DNA from: Takakia lepidozioides
Taxonomy: Eukaryota; Streptophyta; Takakiopsida; Takakiales; Takakiaceae
DNA: 60,000 bases
NCBI GenBank assembly: GCA_030704615.1
Contig: CM060731.1
Span: 14,758,001-14,818,000 of the forward strand
Reading direction: 5' to 3'
In this document: positions 1 through 11,724 of the stretch, in pieces
Position numbering within the stretch: the first letter of the stretch is position 1
Layout of the letters: each line of letters starts with the position of its first letter
The notes under the pieces: generated by a model
Databases searched by the model: none
Told to the model about the DNA's origin: nothing
What the model saw: the letters and a program-made list of their open reading frames with translations, nothing else
Program-made: the position numbers and the translations under genes

Positions 1-1100
1 AAGCTCCACCTCAATTTGGTGGCATTGCAAGCACCCCCCTTAGAGCATGACCAACAGCAGGGTTTGGGGGCGCTCTATCTTCAAAATAGCATGGCCGCCA
101 ATTTCGGACATGATCGTGCGTCCCCGCAACATATCTCGCACTTCAAAATTGTGATTCTCACCAAATTTCGTTCCACTCCCGCACTATGTACAATGCTATT
201 TGAGAGCAACGTTCTCTCGTATAGCCACAGTCCTGATCCGTTGCCCCTGAAAACAACTCCCTGGTCAAATGGACTAGGAGTCTCTTTTGGTGGCAGGGCC
301 ATGGTCATCGATCTACCACTCAGCCTCACGCCATTACTCTAATATGGATATGGTTGGTTGCTGCTGGGGCGCGCTCTTGCCAGCCCACACACTATCTAGC
401 TTGCGTGCCTCACCATATGCCTCACTAAAATAGTAATAGAGCGGCAGTTTAGTGAGCGAGCGAATGCTGGTCATACTCCTAGGGCATGACCAGTAGAGCC
501 TCATGAAACAAGCGCAAAACTGTCCACTAGGCGGATCTTTTGCTGAGGCAATAATGCTAGCAAGCGGCCAACTTGCCATTTGCCCCAATAGCAACTTGCG
601 GACGCACGCCATCTGGCGCGGTTATCAGTAGCAGCTCCACTTCCACCATAGCCTGGAAACGCCACGTGCGCTCTTCCCCAGACATATGCAAGGTGGGACT
701 GCCAGTCCATCGGACAACCTGACCGTTGGCCCACTGAATCTGACGATAGCGGCCAACTATCGGGGTCAACAAATGAGCAGTAGAGCCGCGGGAGAGAGGA
801 TGAGTTTAAGCGGGGAGCTTAAAGAGCCTCGCGGTGCTGCTAGGGACGCGGACAGGCAGCCAAAAATTCAACGTGAGTCATTTTGAAGTTTGCGCCCTTC
901 TTTTTGGGGCTGCTGGGCATGCTCTTAATCTTATAAAAGTAGTGCAAAGTTTATGACAAAGTGCACACCTTGAACGACGTGACAATTTACCATTAGGAGA
1001 ATTTCTAGTATTGATGAAGGGTCCATGTCCTTTAGCCGTCACTTGCAGGTGAGCTATATATTCTATTCCAGGACACCACGGCTTGTCATTTTCGGACATT
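1..1100. other. Unassigned sequence, no gene recognised
   Basis: Several short overlapping open frames lie here on both strands (for example minus-strand frames across 334-772), but none resembles a family I know and none shows consistent splice sites. The phrase agagcatgacc/agggcatgacc recurs near 41 and 480, which hints at a decayed repeat or transposon. I see no coding gene I can support. Confidence 0.4.
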
Positions 1101-1102
1101 AT

Positions 1103-1461
1103 CCAACAATATATATTTCCAACGTCACCTATTTCTATTATGGTGCCACACCCGACAATATATACCACCAACGTCACCTATTTCTATTAAGTATGGTGCC
1201 ACACCCGATAATATATACTACCAACATCACCTATTTCTATTATGGCACCACACCCCACAATATATACCACCAACGTCACCTATTTCTATTAAGTATGGTG
1301 CCACACCCGATAATATATACTACCAACATCACCTATTTCTATTATGGCACCACACCCCACAATATATACCACCAACGTCACCTATTTCTATTAAGTATGG
1401 TGCCACACCCGACAATATATACTACCAACGTCACCTATTTCTATTTATGGTGCCACACTAG
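1103..1461 (+). repeat. Higher-order tandem repeat, alternating 49- and 53-bp units
   Basis: The unit runs from CACCTATTTCTATTA through TGGTGCCACACCC to ATATATAC and ACCAACGT. Two slightly different units of about 49 and 53 bp alternate, giving a 102-bp composite repeated about three times. Because 102 is divisible by three, one frame reads through as a 34-residue repeating peptide. I treat that frame as an artefact of the repeat, not a gene. Confidence 0.85.
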
Positions 1462-1523
1462 GTTTTCACACTGCTACAAGTGCTGGCAGACGTAGCTATC
1501 ACGATGAAGGAGAGCAAAATGAT

Positions 1524-1760
1524 ATACCACCAATCAGGCACCTATTTCTATTGAATCTGGTGCAACACCCGACAATAGAAACTACCAACGTCACCTATTT
1601 CTATTATGGTGCCACATGCCACTTACAACTTAGATGCAGTAAAAACACATGCTTTGTAACTGTAATAGGTGTTTCTATTATGGTGCCACACGCCACTTGG
1701 AACTTAGATGCAATAAAAACTAAAAACACATGCTGAGTGGAACTTAAATGCAGTAAAAAC
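1524..1760 (+). repeat. Diverged copies of the neighbouring repeat with an added segment
   Basis: The CACCTATTTCTATT motif continues in a looser arrangement. Copies are joined to a second segment containing CTTAGATGCAGTAAAAAC and ACATGCTTTGTAACTG, ending in TAATAGGTG, which is the partial reverse complement of the unit start. The last copy is split by the hAT-like element at 1761-2372 and resumes at 2373-2403. Confidence 0.65.
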
Positions 1761-2372
1761 CAGGGTTGGGTGGTTCTCTAGTTTTGGGTGAAAGAACCGG
1801 CGATCCGGGCCAGGTATCTACCCTCTGGGTATGAAAAATTCAAATAACCTAGTCAGGATTGAACCAACGGATACCAAAATCCATTTACCCGATAACTTCA
1901 CCGAACCGGGGGTTGTCTAATGGTTGTTTTCCATATGAACGAGAGGGGAGGGTAAGGGTAACTGCACCTGACACATACTTGGGTATAAGGGCGGTTATCT
2001 AGGGTCCACTTTTTTTAAATGACCTTCAATTATATATATATAATTGTGGGGTTGGAATTTTTCTCATACATGCACATTTTCTATTATTTTGTCCATAACA
2101 ACTTTTTAGAATTCAGAACCGGGAGGGAACAGGGTGATCTCTCGGTTCTCTACCCATATACCTGAGCACCGGATTTGGTGGGTAATTGCATGAAAGAACC
2201 GGTATAGAATGTCATATCCGTGATAATGTAACTCAGAGATATACCCTGCACCGCAAATTCTGTAACTCTCCATATTGTGAAAAACCAGGCCCCAAAGGTT
2301 CTCTATTTACCTTCCACAAGATAGAACCTACCCTGCAAGTTCTACCCAAAACCAGAGAACCGCCCAACAGTG
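1761..2372. mobile_element. Non-autonomous hAT-like element, copy 1 (612 bp)
   Basis: The ends are inverted repeats: CAGGGTTGGGTGGTTCTCT on the left and the reverse complement of AGAGAACCGCCCAACAGTG on the right. Each end is flanked by the 8-bp direct repeat GTAAAAAC (1753-1760 and 2373-2380). An 8-bp target-site duplication and CAG-type termini are characteristic of the hAT superfamily. No transposase frame is visible, so this is a non-autonomous copy. The same termini occur at 21558-22332 and 22984-23325. Confidence 0.85.
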
Positions 2373-2403
2373 GTAAAAACACATGTTGTGTAACTGTAAT
2401 AGG

Positions 2404-5400
2404 TGGGTTTTAGAGGTAACGCGAATGGGTAAGGGCACCCGAATGGGCATATCCACCCTAGTAGTAACCGACCGACCACAAACCAATTTATCTAACATTT
2501 GCACTTCCAAATTATGCTAATCATTGCATAACTGTCACATATTCCATTCATTTATTTTGCAAACGAGTTGGGGTGCATATATGCTAGCTATATCATATTA
2601 TGGTTTCTATCAATTAATTGATTCATGTTTGCTGTTTTTTTTTGGGGGGGCCTGCCTTTGCAGAGCCCATTATTTACTAATTTAGTAGGTAATAAGTTAG
2701 TAGGTAGTAAGAGGGGGGGGCTCCTTTATATACCCTCTTATGGCGGTGGGACCCTTCTAGAAGGCCCTGAACATGTCAATCCTATAAGATTCCCTATTCT
2801 AAATTTGGCCAATTCCTCCTTTCTTTTTTTGGATCCCCTCATCTCATTCCTTAATACACGTGGCCTTCCTACATAAGCGCCCCACTCTATTTCCCGAGCC
2901 ACAGTAATTCCTGGAGCACTCTAGAATCAGGGCCCGAATGAAACTGCTCTACATATTCAACCATAAGAGGAAATCCTCAATCTTTGCAGCACTTGTGTGA
3001 TCGATAGTCTGGAGATGTTGGATTGGTTTGACTAGAAGAGTAACTGACCATCAACGCTCCTAAACTCCAGCGGAAATACCTTGCGCATCCTCCTTAGAAG
3101 AATAAGCATACTGACAGTAAGAGCAGTCTTTGCAACGCAAGCTGACATCTATCTTGCTCAACATACACAACATGATACAATAAGAGTTCAGTAAACCTCT
3201 CTCACACCCCTCTCTCACACCCCTCCACATCCTCACATTGTCAACGCTCTACCTAGTCCCACCATTGGCAAGGATATTTAAAGAACTCCTGCCAGCGCAG
3301 AATACATTGGTTTCTGCTGGATTCCTAGCCGGATCAACACAGCGACTCCAAAAGGGAAACCGCAAAAGTGTTTTCGTGTTATCACGTAATTTCGGTAGGA
3401 TGCAACCACATGCTAAGGGGGATCCAGTTTCAGCTGCACAGCCCGGCCCCTTAAGCCGTGAGGGAGAAGCAAAGATATTTTTGGTCCTTCCAACCCCGAT
3501 GCAAGAAACGATTGCAACAGCAGGTTCCTCTATACATGGAAAACGATCGTCCAGCTTCAGGGATCACGCATATGTGTGAAACATCATTCGCCGCTGCATT
3601 TTCTATATCCCTTTGCTTGTGTCTTTCCGGGGCACATATCAATCTCTCTCTCCTCCGGTCCCCCAAACGTCTCCAAAAGGAGAGGTTGGTTGCTTCTTCG
3701 GAGCCTTCCCACATAATTTCCCAGCACATGTCAATCTTTTTGTCATCTCTCCTCTCCGTCGGACCTGAGTGAGTAATCTCTGCATTCCTCCTACATTTAA
3801 TCATGAGTGTGGCCATCTAATTTACAGTGTCTGCGTGACTCTTAGCTACGCAGACCTTGGTCGGAGTTTCTTCTTCTAGAGTGTCTGCATAGTTAGTGTG
3901 GACGCGACATACATGAAACATGAGGATCTCCAGCCAGTCCGCAATGACCTGTCAAATCCGATTATGAACGATCATGACTAAACTTCACTTACAGACTAGG
4001 AAGTCGTTACAAAGGGTTGTAAGCGTTACGTTGCTTCTTCGCTCTCCACAGTCTCATGATTTGCAGATGTACATGTGTGTATGGAAAGATTTGAGGATCT
4101 GCAGTTGGGCTCATATCCCATTCCAACTAATGCCTACCTACATTCACTTGCAAGCTCTTGCAGACTGTTCTCAGACGTGTGTTTAATCCACATTTCTTTT
4201 CAGTAGGGGAAGTTGGCCCTGTTCAATGGGATTCTATACCGGACAGCTGCTTATGGCTGACCTGGTTGTTTTGTGGGACATTCACCTTGTGAATCTTTGG
4301 GGCTTTCTCTTCCCAAAGTTTCTTTGAATGCGCAGGTTTTTGTTGGATTGGCCCAAGTAAAGAGTGGAGGATGTAGTCCGGAGTTTCTTAAAAAACCTGG
4401 CTGAAAATTTCCTCACAGAAATTGAACACCTTCCTGTCCAGAAAACTGTTCCACAGCTTCCATGTTTTGCACCACGATAAGATGCAACATCACATTCCAG
4501 CTTGTGCCCCGGATGTTGGCAGAAAATTACTTTACCTCTTACAGTATCTGTCCTCCCAGTAGGAGATTAAGGAATGCTGGGATAGGGGGAAGATGACAAC
4601 CTTAAGAATGACCAAATAAGAATTGGGCAGCTGTGTTTACCTCAAACTGTAGTCCTGTGGTAGTTTACAGTTCAACTGTTCTTTCCAGAAAATATTAGGC
4701 TGGAAGTATGATCCACAAGGAAGCTGGGTCCTAAGTTTACCAAACAATTCAATATCACCAGAGCTTCCCTAGAGTCAGTCAAGCCTACCAAGGAATTTGT
4801 GTACACCATGGTAAAATTGCATGTTGGGCTTATCAGCATTTGAGCAATGTCCACTTCAGCCTGTGAGTGATCTATTTAGAGCTATGATTTCTCTCCTCTC
4901 TGAGTGAGGTCTAATAGATCGATGTTTAGCAGCCAAATGAAATCATCAACCACAAAATTTGATAGCCAAGTCTTGCTTGCAATGCAACCTTCAGCAGCTG
5001 TCAATAGATGACCAACCTGAAACGAAACGTATTGCAAGGTGCAAGTTTTGATGAGTCTACATCCACAGCCAACTGGATGACATACAAGATTATCCACACC
5101 ATGCTCAGCAAGCAACATGTTCAAGGGAAATGCTTCAATATCAGCATTTTTGTCCTGCTAAAAGTTCAAGTGCATGCTTGAACCACCGCTACACACATTG
5201 AAGGGAATAGCAGACTTTGAGAAAAGGAAAACTGGTCATGGAGGCTTAGGCATAGATACAGATAATATGCTACAAAACTTGTGCAGCTTCTCAACCTTGC
5301 TATACAGGGAACTGATCATGGGATTGCATAGAGACCTCTACTCTTAGCTGGACATAAATCCAGTCTTCACACAACAAAACTTTGTGCCTGGTTTGTCAAT

Positions 5401-6706
5401 AGGGGCATCTGTCTCCACGCTCACAGAACAAACCAAGCTGGTTTGAACTTAACCTGCCTCTTAATTTAGACTCAATCACTTAAGAAGGACAACCAACACA
5501 GCTCTTGGGGCAGCGACGGCGAAGAGCAGGGACACCATCCAATTGAAGCGGTTCAAGTTTTCTGCACATTCCATTAAACGAATCTTTGAATATCTGGACG
5601 CGGCCATAAGGCCATTGCATGATAATAGTTTTGCTGTGGCTCGTCACCAGATTTCTGAGCCAACTCTGATTCATGCATCCATGGTTGGCACATGTTAGAT
5701 TGACCAAAGGATCAAAGACGTAGCTTGTAAACTCCAAAGTTTACAAGGGGGAAGAGATATTCCTGGCATATGGTGTACCACTTCCATATGCTCTCACATA
5801 ACCAATCTGATGTGGAGGGCTCCAACTTGGCTTCATCATCCACTGGCATGCTCAGAAAGCGGATCTTCATAATTGGAAGATTTGCAGTGTCCACTGTCAA
5901 GATTTCTTGTTTGCTTTCATTTCTAGCATGTGAGCTTTTCATGGTGTATCGGATGGATGGATAAATAAGGGCCAAATCTGTGGCCAGTAGTTGCTGAACT
6001 ACGCAACTGTGGTCTGTGTACTATTAGTAATAGTCTGTTATGCACCTAATTTTCAGTCACATAAGGTAGGCGGATGTGATTGTGCGGATGTGATTGTGAC
6101 TCAAGGATTATACTTCAGGGTCAAGTGCAAAGACACCCTGCCACCCAGTCCCCCCAAAGCGAGCCTCTGGATTTGCTGGGTGACAAACATGAAATTAAAG
6201 AAGCATGGTTAGACTTCCCACTGCAGCGGAATTATCCTCTTACTTATGCAACCTTTTACATAACCGGCAAATGCAGAGCTTCCTCTGATGGGGCACACTC
6301 TCATCCGTTGAGAGCGGAGGCGCTATAACCTGTAGCCCCCGTAGCAGGAGCTCTTCTTCAAACAGATGACATATCACTCTGCCATTTGCCGGTCGCTAGG
6401 TATCGCTTGGAGCACGGCCAATACCACCTGTAGCAGGCCTTGCCACTGCCACCGCCCGGGCCCACTACAGACCGTATTCGCCCAGCAGACACCTAGTCCA
6501 TATCACAACTACATAAAACTAACATATACTCAGAATCTGATAGGGGAGAAGTATGTACAGCTAAAAGGTTCTAAAAGGAAGACAGAAAGAGGAAAAGATC
6601 AAATTTATTATGTCCATGGGGGCAAGAGAAGGAAAGAATGAAACTGTATGGAGTCCACAGGGGAACTCAAGAGAGTCAAGTTGGATTAGGGATTCCATTG
6701 AGACTG
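2404..6706. other. No gene recognised
   Basis: This 4.3-kb stretch holds only short frames without family resemblance. G-runs occur near 2641 and 2710. The part next to 6707 probably contains the 3' untranslated region of the minus-strand CFAP20 gene. Short minus-strand frames at 4882-5124 and 5480-5975 have no recognisable domain and no convincing linked exons. Confidence 0.4.
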
Positions 6707-9456
6707 TCATCTCTTCCCTCTGGACAAAAAACTTTGAAGAGGAGAAAAAGAGAGGTTTGCCCATACTTGGATAGGTAAGAAAAGCTTGAATTCGGGAGGG
6801 AGCTCCTCCTCTGAGTAGAGTCGATCAGAGAAGTAGATGCGCCGGATGCGGCAGTTGGCATGCACTTGCACGCGCAGTGTCTCCACATAGTTAGTCCCAT
6901 ATGCCCTCCTTGTAAAATCCGAGAGATTAAACTGGATTTGGTTCCACCCCTCATCCAGCCTCATTGGCATTGTGCAAATAAATGGTTTCACTCGGGTGGA
7001 AGACTGTCACCCAACCCATATGGGCGAGAATGAGAGCTGTGAAACTTGTATCCATGTTAGACTGCCTGGTGGTCCCTCATATCAAAATTTCAAAACCCTG
7101 TTGCTAGACAGATACTCGGCCTCCACATGAAATTGTGTGACGCAAGGAGTGCATCCGTAATAGATGTATTTACAGCCAAAACAAAACCAGAGGGATGAAA
7201 TTTAAAGACAATGCATCTCTTCCGACAAACCATGCCATACCTGGAGCCTCAACATGAGATCATAAATCACCTCATATTTCCCTTCTAACACCTAGATGTT
7301 CTTGTCCACTGACTGCTTTTCTTCTAGGAGTGCCACAGACATCATGTTCGAGGGCACTGGAAACAGAGTACTGGAGAGGTAAAAGCAACTGTCGATTGAT
7401 GTCACAACCATAAAAAAAGTACCAGCAGCTGTCTCCCCTCTTTGTAGATTCATGTATATTTGGATCTCAGCAGCAAACCTCACATGAATGGAATGAAAAA
7501 GAAAGATTTCTAATCCATAAGAGATGACACACAGGGGCTACTCAAAAATATCTGGTTTGAGTGCAACCAAGTGGCCTGCACTGACTCCCTCCAAGCTTTC
7601 TTAAGCTCTTAGCTGAGGATCATACATTCTCAAGGTAACAAAAAGATACAGCCCCAAAAAATTTATCAACCTACTCAGCATTCTGAGGTAGACTAGAACC
7701 TGATAGTTGGAGGCTCGAAACCGACGGCGTATGTTCTTATCGTCCAGCACCTGTACTTCAAATGTGAAGTATTTCTTCATGTTTTTAATGATCATGACCA
7801 GAAATGGCAGCTTAATGCCCAAAATTTGTGAAGGTTCACCCGGGCAGGTTATGAAATTGGTGCTAACATTTGTTCCCATTATTTCCAATACAGTGGACTG
7901 TATATCCTCATCAGTACACCTCTTGATGTGCCCATTTTGTACTGGCACCATACAACCCCATACAAGCATCATGAGCCTTCTACTGTTCCTGTGCCTGTGG
8001 TCATACTATAATCCCACCCACATAACATCAATCTCTCTCTCTCTCTTGTTATACTGGAACTCCTACCAGCTTCTTGGGGAACACCAAAAGGTACTCCCTC
8101 TGGACGTCTTGTGGACATGAGAAATTTCTTTCCTGTCTCTCTTTGCAACTCCAATGTACTTTTTGTGGACAGACAAAGAGTACATGGCTCTCTCGCTCTG
8201 ACCCTCCTGTGGATGTAATACATCTCCCTCTCTCAATCTCTCACGCACGGATGAAAAACAAACTGACACCTATTAGTGAGTGGGAAATGGACGTAGGAAA
8301 TAAAGCTCAACTTTCTACTCAGATACTCACTCTAGATACACAAACAAATTGTTTGAAGGTAGTGAAACAAAGAAAATTACTGAACAGAGCTTAGCGTAAA
8401 AATCTCCCTGAAAGACAAACATGACATCAACAATTCCCAATACTCGGTATCACAATGGGGCTTCCAAGCACACCACTGTAGAGGGAGTGCACTGTGAACG
8501 ATGATGATGAGCCATAAGCCTTTATTACAGATCCAAAAATGCTGAAACAGTTGCACACCTTGCGAATAATTTGAACTTGACGGTCCAAGAACTACAGAGT
8601 CTAAGTTCGGCATACAGAAGCATTTGTGCCATAATATGGCCTGGTTGCTAACTGTACAGGGTTCTTTAAAGCCTGACTACTACATGGAGTAGATTGGTAC
8701 AAAACTAGGACCATGTCACCTTTCTTGTGCCATATTGTAAGAGGAACCAATCATTCAAGCTCCTCCAATGAACATGATCCTGAAGCATACTGACCAAGAT
8801 AGTCTCTGCTAGACAGTACCTAACATTAGAGGGCAGTTAGACCACTCTGAAAGAAACAGCAAGAGCAAGGGCTTACCTTCTTTGTCCCATATCTGCAAAG
8901 GCTTACTCCTGCCCCACAACCACCAACAGAAGAAGCACACGAGAAACCTCTATGAGTTTCACAATGAGATGATCCTCACCAACTTAAATGTCAGATTGCC
9001 TGACCCATTGCAGAGAGAGAAACCCTAATCCAATTGAAGCACTTGAAAAGGGATCTCCAACATGCTAAGCAAATCTTGTTGGATAAAACTTTGCTTGACT
9101 CCAATGCCACATTTCAGTTTGAAGCTAATAGTCTACTGGTTTTCTTCATACCTGCAATTAAAACATGCAGTGCATCGGGCGTGCATTTGACCTTAAAAGT
9201 AAGAAATAAAGAGGTTTGCTTGAGTCACATACTCAACTACTGATTGTTACACTAGTACAGGGATATTTGCAGTACTTATACTCAAGCTGCCTGATGATGG
9301 ATGTAAAAGCAGACACAAAATTTTGAGGTCCTCCAGAAGTCATACATATGAAAATGGGGCAATGATTTCACAGTTGCCAATGGTAAGTTGTCTTCGCACT
9401 TACCCAATGCTGTATAGAATCGAGAGAAAACCCGACTGAAACGTGTTCCTAAACAT
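6707..9456 (-). CDS. CFAP20: CFAP20/BUG22 family protein, spliced
   Basis: Four coding exons on the minus strand: 9456-9404, 8908-8877, 7941-7700 and 7003-6707. Phases match across all junctions and every intron starts GT and ends AG. The start is ATG at 9456, giving [10 protein letters not shown], the conserved beginning of CFAP20. Later exons give [52 protein letters not shown] and [20 protein letters not shown], nearly identical to the family. CFAP20 is a beta-sandwich microtubule-inner protein of motile cilia. Land plants without cilia also keep it, and it has been linked to tubulin modification. Reading exon 4 to its stop gives 207 residues, against about 193 in animals. The tail after the conserved LPIQ is uncertain, because a GTATGGGC donor at 6766 could lead to an unidentified last exon. 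The start lies 28 nt downstream of the stop of the upstream membrane-protein gene. Confidence 0.93.
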
Positions 9457-9484
9457 GTTGGTTGTCGAAATAAGCAGCTCCCCT

Positions 9485-10551
9485 TCAATACAAGCGATTT
9501 GCCTCCTCTAACCTTTTCTTAGACAAAATCTGATTATACTCTGGCCGAGCAGTCTGCAGAACCACAAATAATAACCTTGTTAGCTCATGCCAACTATAAG
9601 TTGATTATATCATACAATGTTGCTCCGAGACTCACATCAAACAATCTGTTTTGGTGACATCCCCAATTAAGAAGAGACCCACTCCATGCTATAACAAATC
9701 CAGACAAAGACCTTACTTCATGCCCTGAAATTTTGAGTTGGATCACCAAGCCAATCTCACACTAACATACAAACTGAATCTATTTCAAGCATTACGACCA
9801 GGATAAAGAGTTGGGGGTGTTCCGTGGAGACCGATTAGTACTTGTCCTGGTTTGGATGCGTATGCTTACAACAATTCTTAGTCCATACATATAAGTTGAC
9901 TGGAAACACACTAAAAGCAAGTAATCTGGAAACACGAGTTTTACAATGTGTTTTACAAACATATACACATTTCCATAGCTGCATCTGTGAATAAAACTCC
10001 AGCATTAGCAGGCTATTCCATTCCCATCAATCCAATTTATTACAATTACTAGAGGCTGCCCTTTCATCGGATGCCCTCGCCATAAGAGTCAAGAATGCAA
10101 GGTCTCAAAATGGTTTTAGAACATATGGGAAGAAAATTGCTGCTGGAAAACCCCTGCGCAGCTATGGAGGTCGACCATCGATCTTCAAAAAAAGGCAAAG
10201 AGATTAAATAAACAGGACCAGATCTCTAACAATAAGGAGAATCCTGCATTCCGCACGAGGCGATCCCCGACAAACCCTGCAGCATGCAACTGCCACTCCG
10301 CCCGATCACCGAATTGAACCTGCATTGAAAATCTACACACAACCATGTAACCACGTAGAGGCCAGAGAACGACGGATACAGAAATTCTGAAATCGCTGCC
10401 CGAGCCATACCAGGTCCTTGAAGAGCAGGAACGCGATAACGAAGAAGAGGACAAACAAAATTTCGAACTCAGCAACCCGCACCAGCTCGAACACGGAGTC
10501 AACTGCCCTGGTCAGCAGCGATGGCGGAGGGCCCCGCTGTTGCCTGCGCAT
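9485..10551 (-). CDS. Small single-pass membrane protein, two exons
   Basis: Exon 1 is 10551-10411 and exon 2 is 9553-9485. The 857-bp intron has GTATGG at its start and CTGCAG at its end, and the junction is in phase 0. The predicted protein has 69 residues: a basic N-terminus, a transmembrane segment at about residues 26-43 (EFEILFVLFFVIAFLLF), and a short tail running through KDL and TARPEYNQILSKKRLEEANR. I recall small uncharacterised plant proteins with the same transmembrane segment and RPEYNQI tail, but I know no assigned function. The frame is open upstream to 10776, so a longer N-terminus is possible. I chose the ATG at 10551 because conservation appears to start near there. The stop codon is 28 nt upstream of the CFAP20 start on the same strand. 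Confidence 0.8.
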
Positions 10552-11724
10552 TGAGCCCCTCGTTTTCTCTTCCTTCTCTCTTGCACTGGCCTCCTCCTCG
10601 CTGCTACCTAACGCAACCTCTCCTCTCAAGCCATCCACTCCTTCCTCTTCCGCTCTCTTGAAGAAGTTAACAGATCTCTGCCTCACATACATGGACAATG
10701 CAATGCAGGCTGTGATCTTAAGAAACGGCCACGAGATGCCTTCGGACGCTGCGCAACAGTTATTATTCACGCACACTCTCCATCTCTACCTCTGGTCATC
10801 TCCTCTAACCCCGGGTAGGTAAACAGACCCCCGCATCCCATTTTCTGAAGCACGCATGAAATTGTATCCACATTCGTCGGGCTGATTCACTCGCTGCACT
10901 TGTTATTGTTGCATACGGTCCGCATTCCAAACGCGTTGCAACCACAACCCGCCCCGTCATGACCCCGATCAACACGATCACATGCTCGCAATTCTGCAGA
11001 TCTCGGGTAGGCAGGATTGAATCATGCGCTACGGTGAGGACGACGAGAGACCACCCGCAGACCATCATTAGGGTTTGGATGACTACCGTGAAAATCTGTA
11101 ACGGCCTAATGGATGCCAGCCGGCACGTGTGAGGGCGGCGTCCATGGACAGAGCAGGCGATGGATGAATGAAGAGTGTCAGGGCTGCAGGGATGCATTCA
11201 CACGAGTCGGAATGGGCTGGATTTAGAACTTCTTAAGGACCCGTGTGAACGCCCTCCTGCCGGTGACCTGCCGGCGCTGCCCGTAGATTCCGGGATCTGT
11301 ATCGTAGATCCCGAATGAGGATCAATGAGTTGACTAGAGTGACGAATGAAGCGAGCTGACGTGACGGATGAAGCAAACTCCGTCCGTCGCTCGCGACCCG
11401 AGACGTTCGCTAGGCTCGTCTCTCTCGCCGTCTTTCTCTCCGTCTCTCTATAAGCTCTTTGAGCTTTCCGCGGAGGTTACAAAGTAGCATTATCTGTCTC
11501 ACACTCTCAATCGGGGTCCTCGCTCTCTCTCACGAGGTATATGTCACGCGGTGTTTGATGCATCAAGCAAACTACTTTTGGATTCAACATCTCTTGAATT
11601 TTTGTACATGTTCCGGAAGGATTTTCTTAGTTTGTGAAATCTGAGGTGACTGTGATTGTAGGTTGGAGGTGGTCCTTGTCAGACAGGTAGCAAACAGCAG
11701 TTTTGGAGCAGTTGCAAAGGCGGG
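10552..11724. promoter_or_regulatory. Divergent intergenic region; TATA-like box and probable 5' UTR intron of CAT
   Basis: The small-membrane-protein gene runs left and the CAT gene runs right from this region. On the plus strand a TATAAG motif lies at 11449-11454, after pyrimidine-rich sequence. Further on, a GTATAT donor at 11537 and a TTGTAG acceptor ending at 11661 could frame a 125-bp 5' UTR intron before the CAT start at 11725. These assignments rest on motifs alone. Confidence 0.45.

Noticed and set aside
1025-1495. 156-codon open frame with a repeating peptide
   Set aside because: It is created by a 102-bp tandem repeat whose length is a multiple of three. It has no family resemblance, and the array degenerates on both sides.
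10805-11197. 130-codon minus-strand frame upstream of the small membrane-protein gene
   Set aside because: No homology that I recognise. It lies in the divergent promoter and 5' UTR region and does not join the downstream exon in a supported way.
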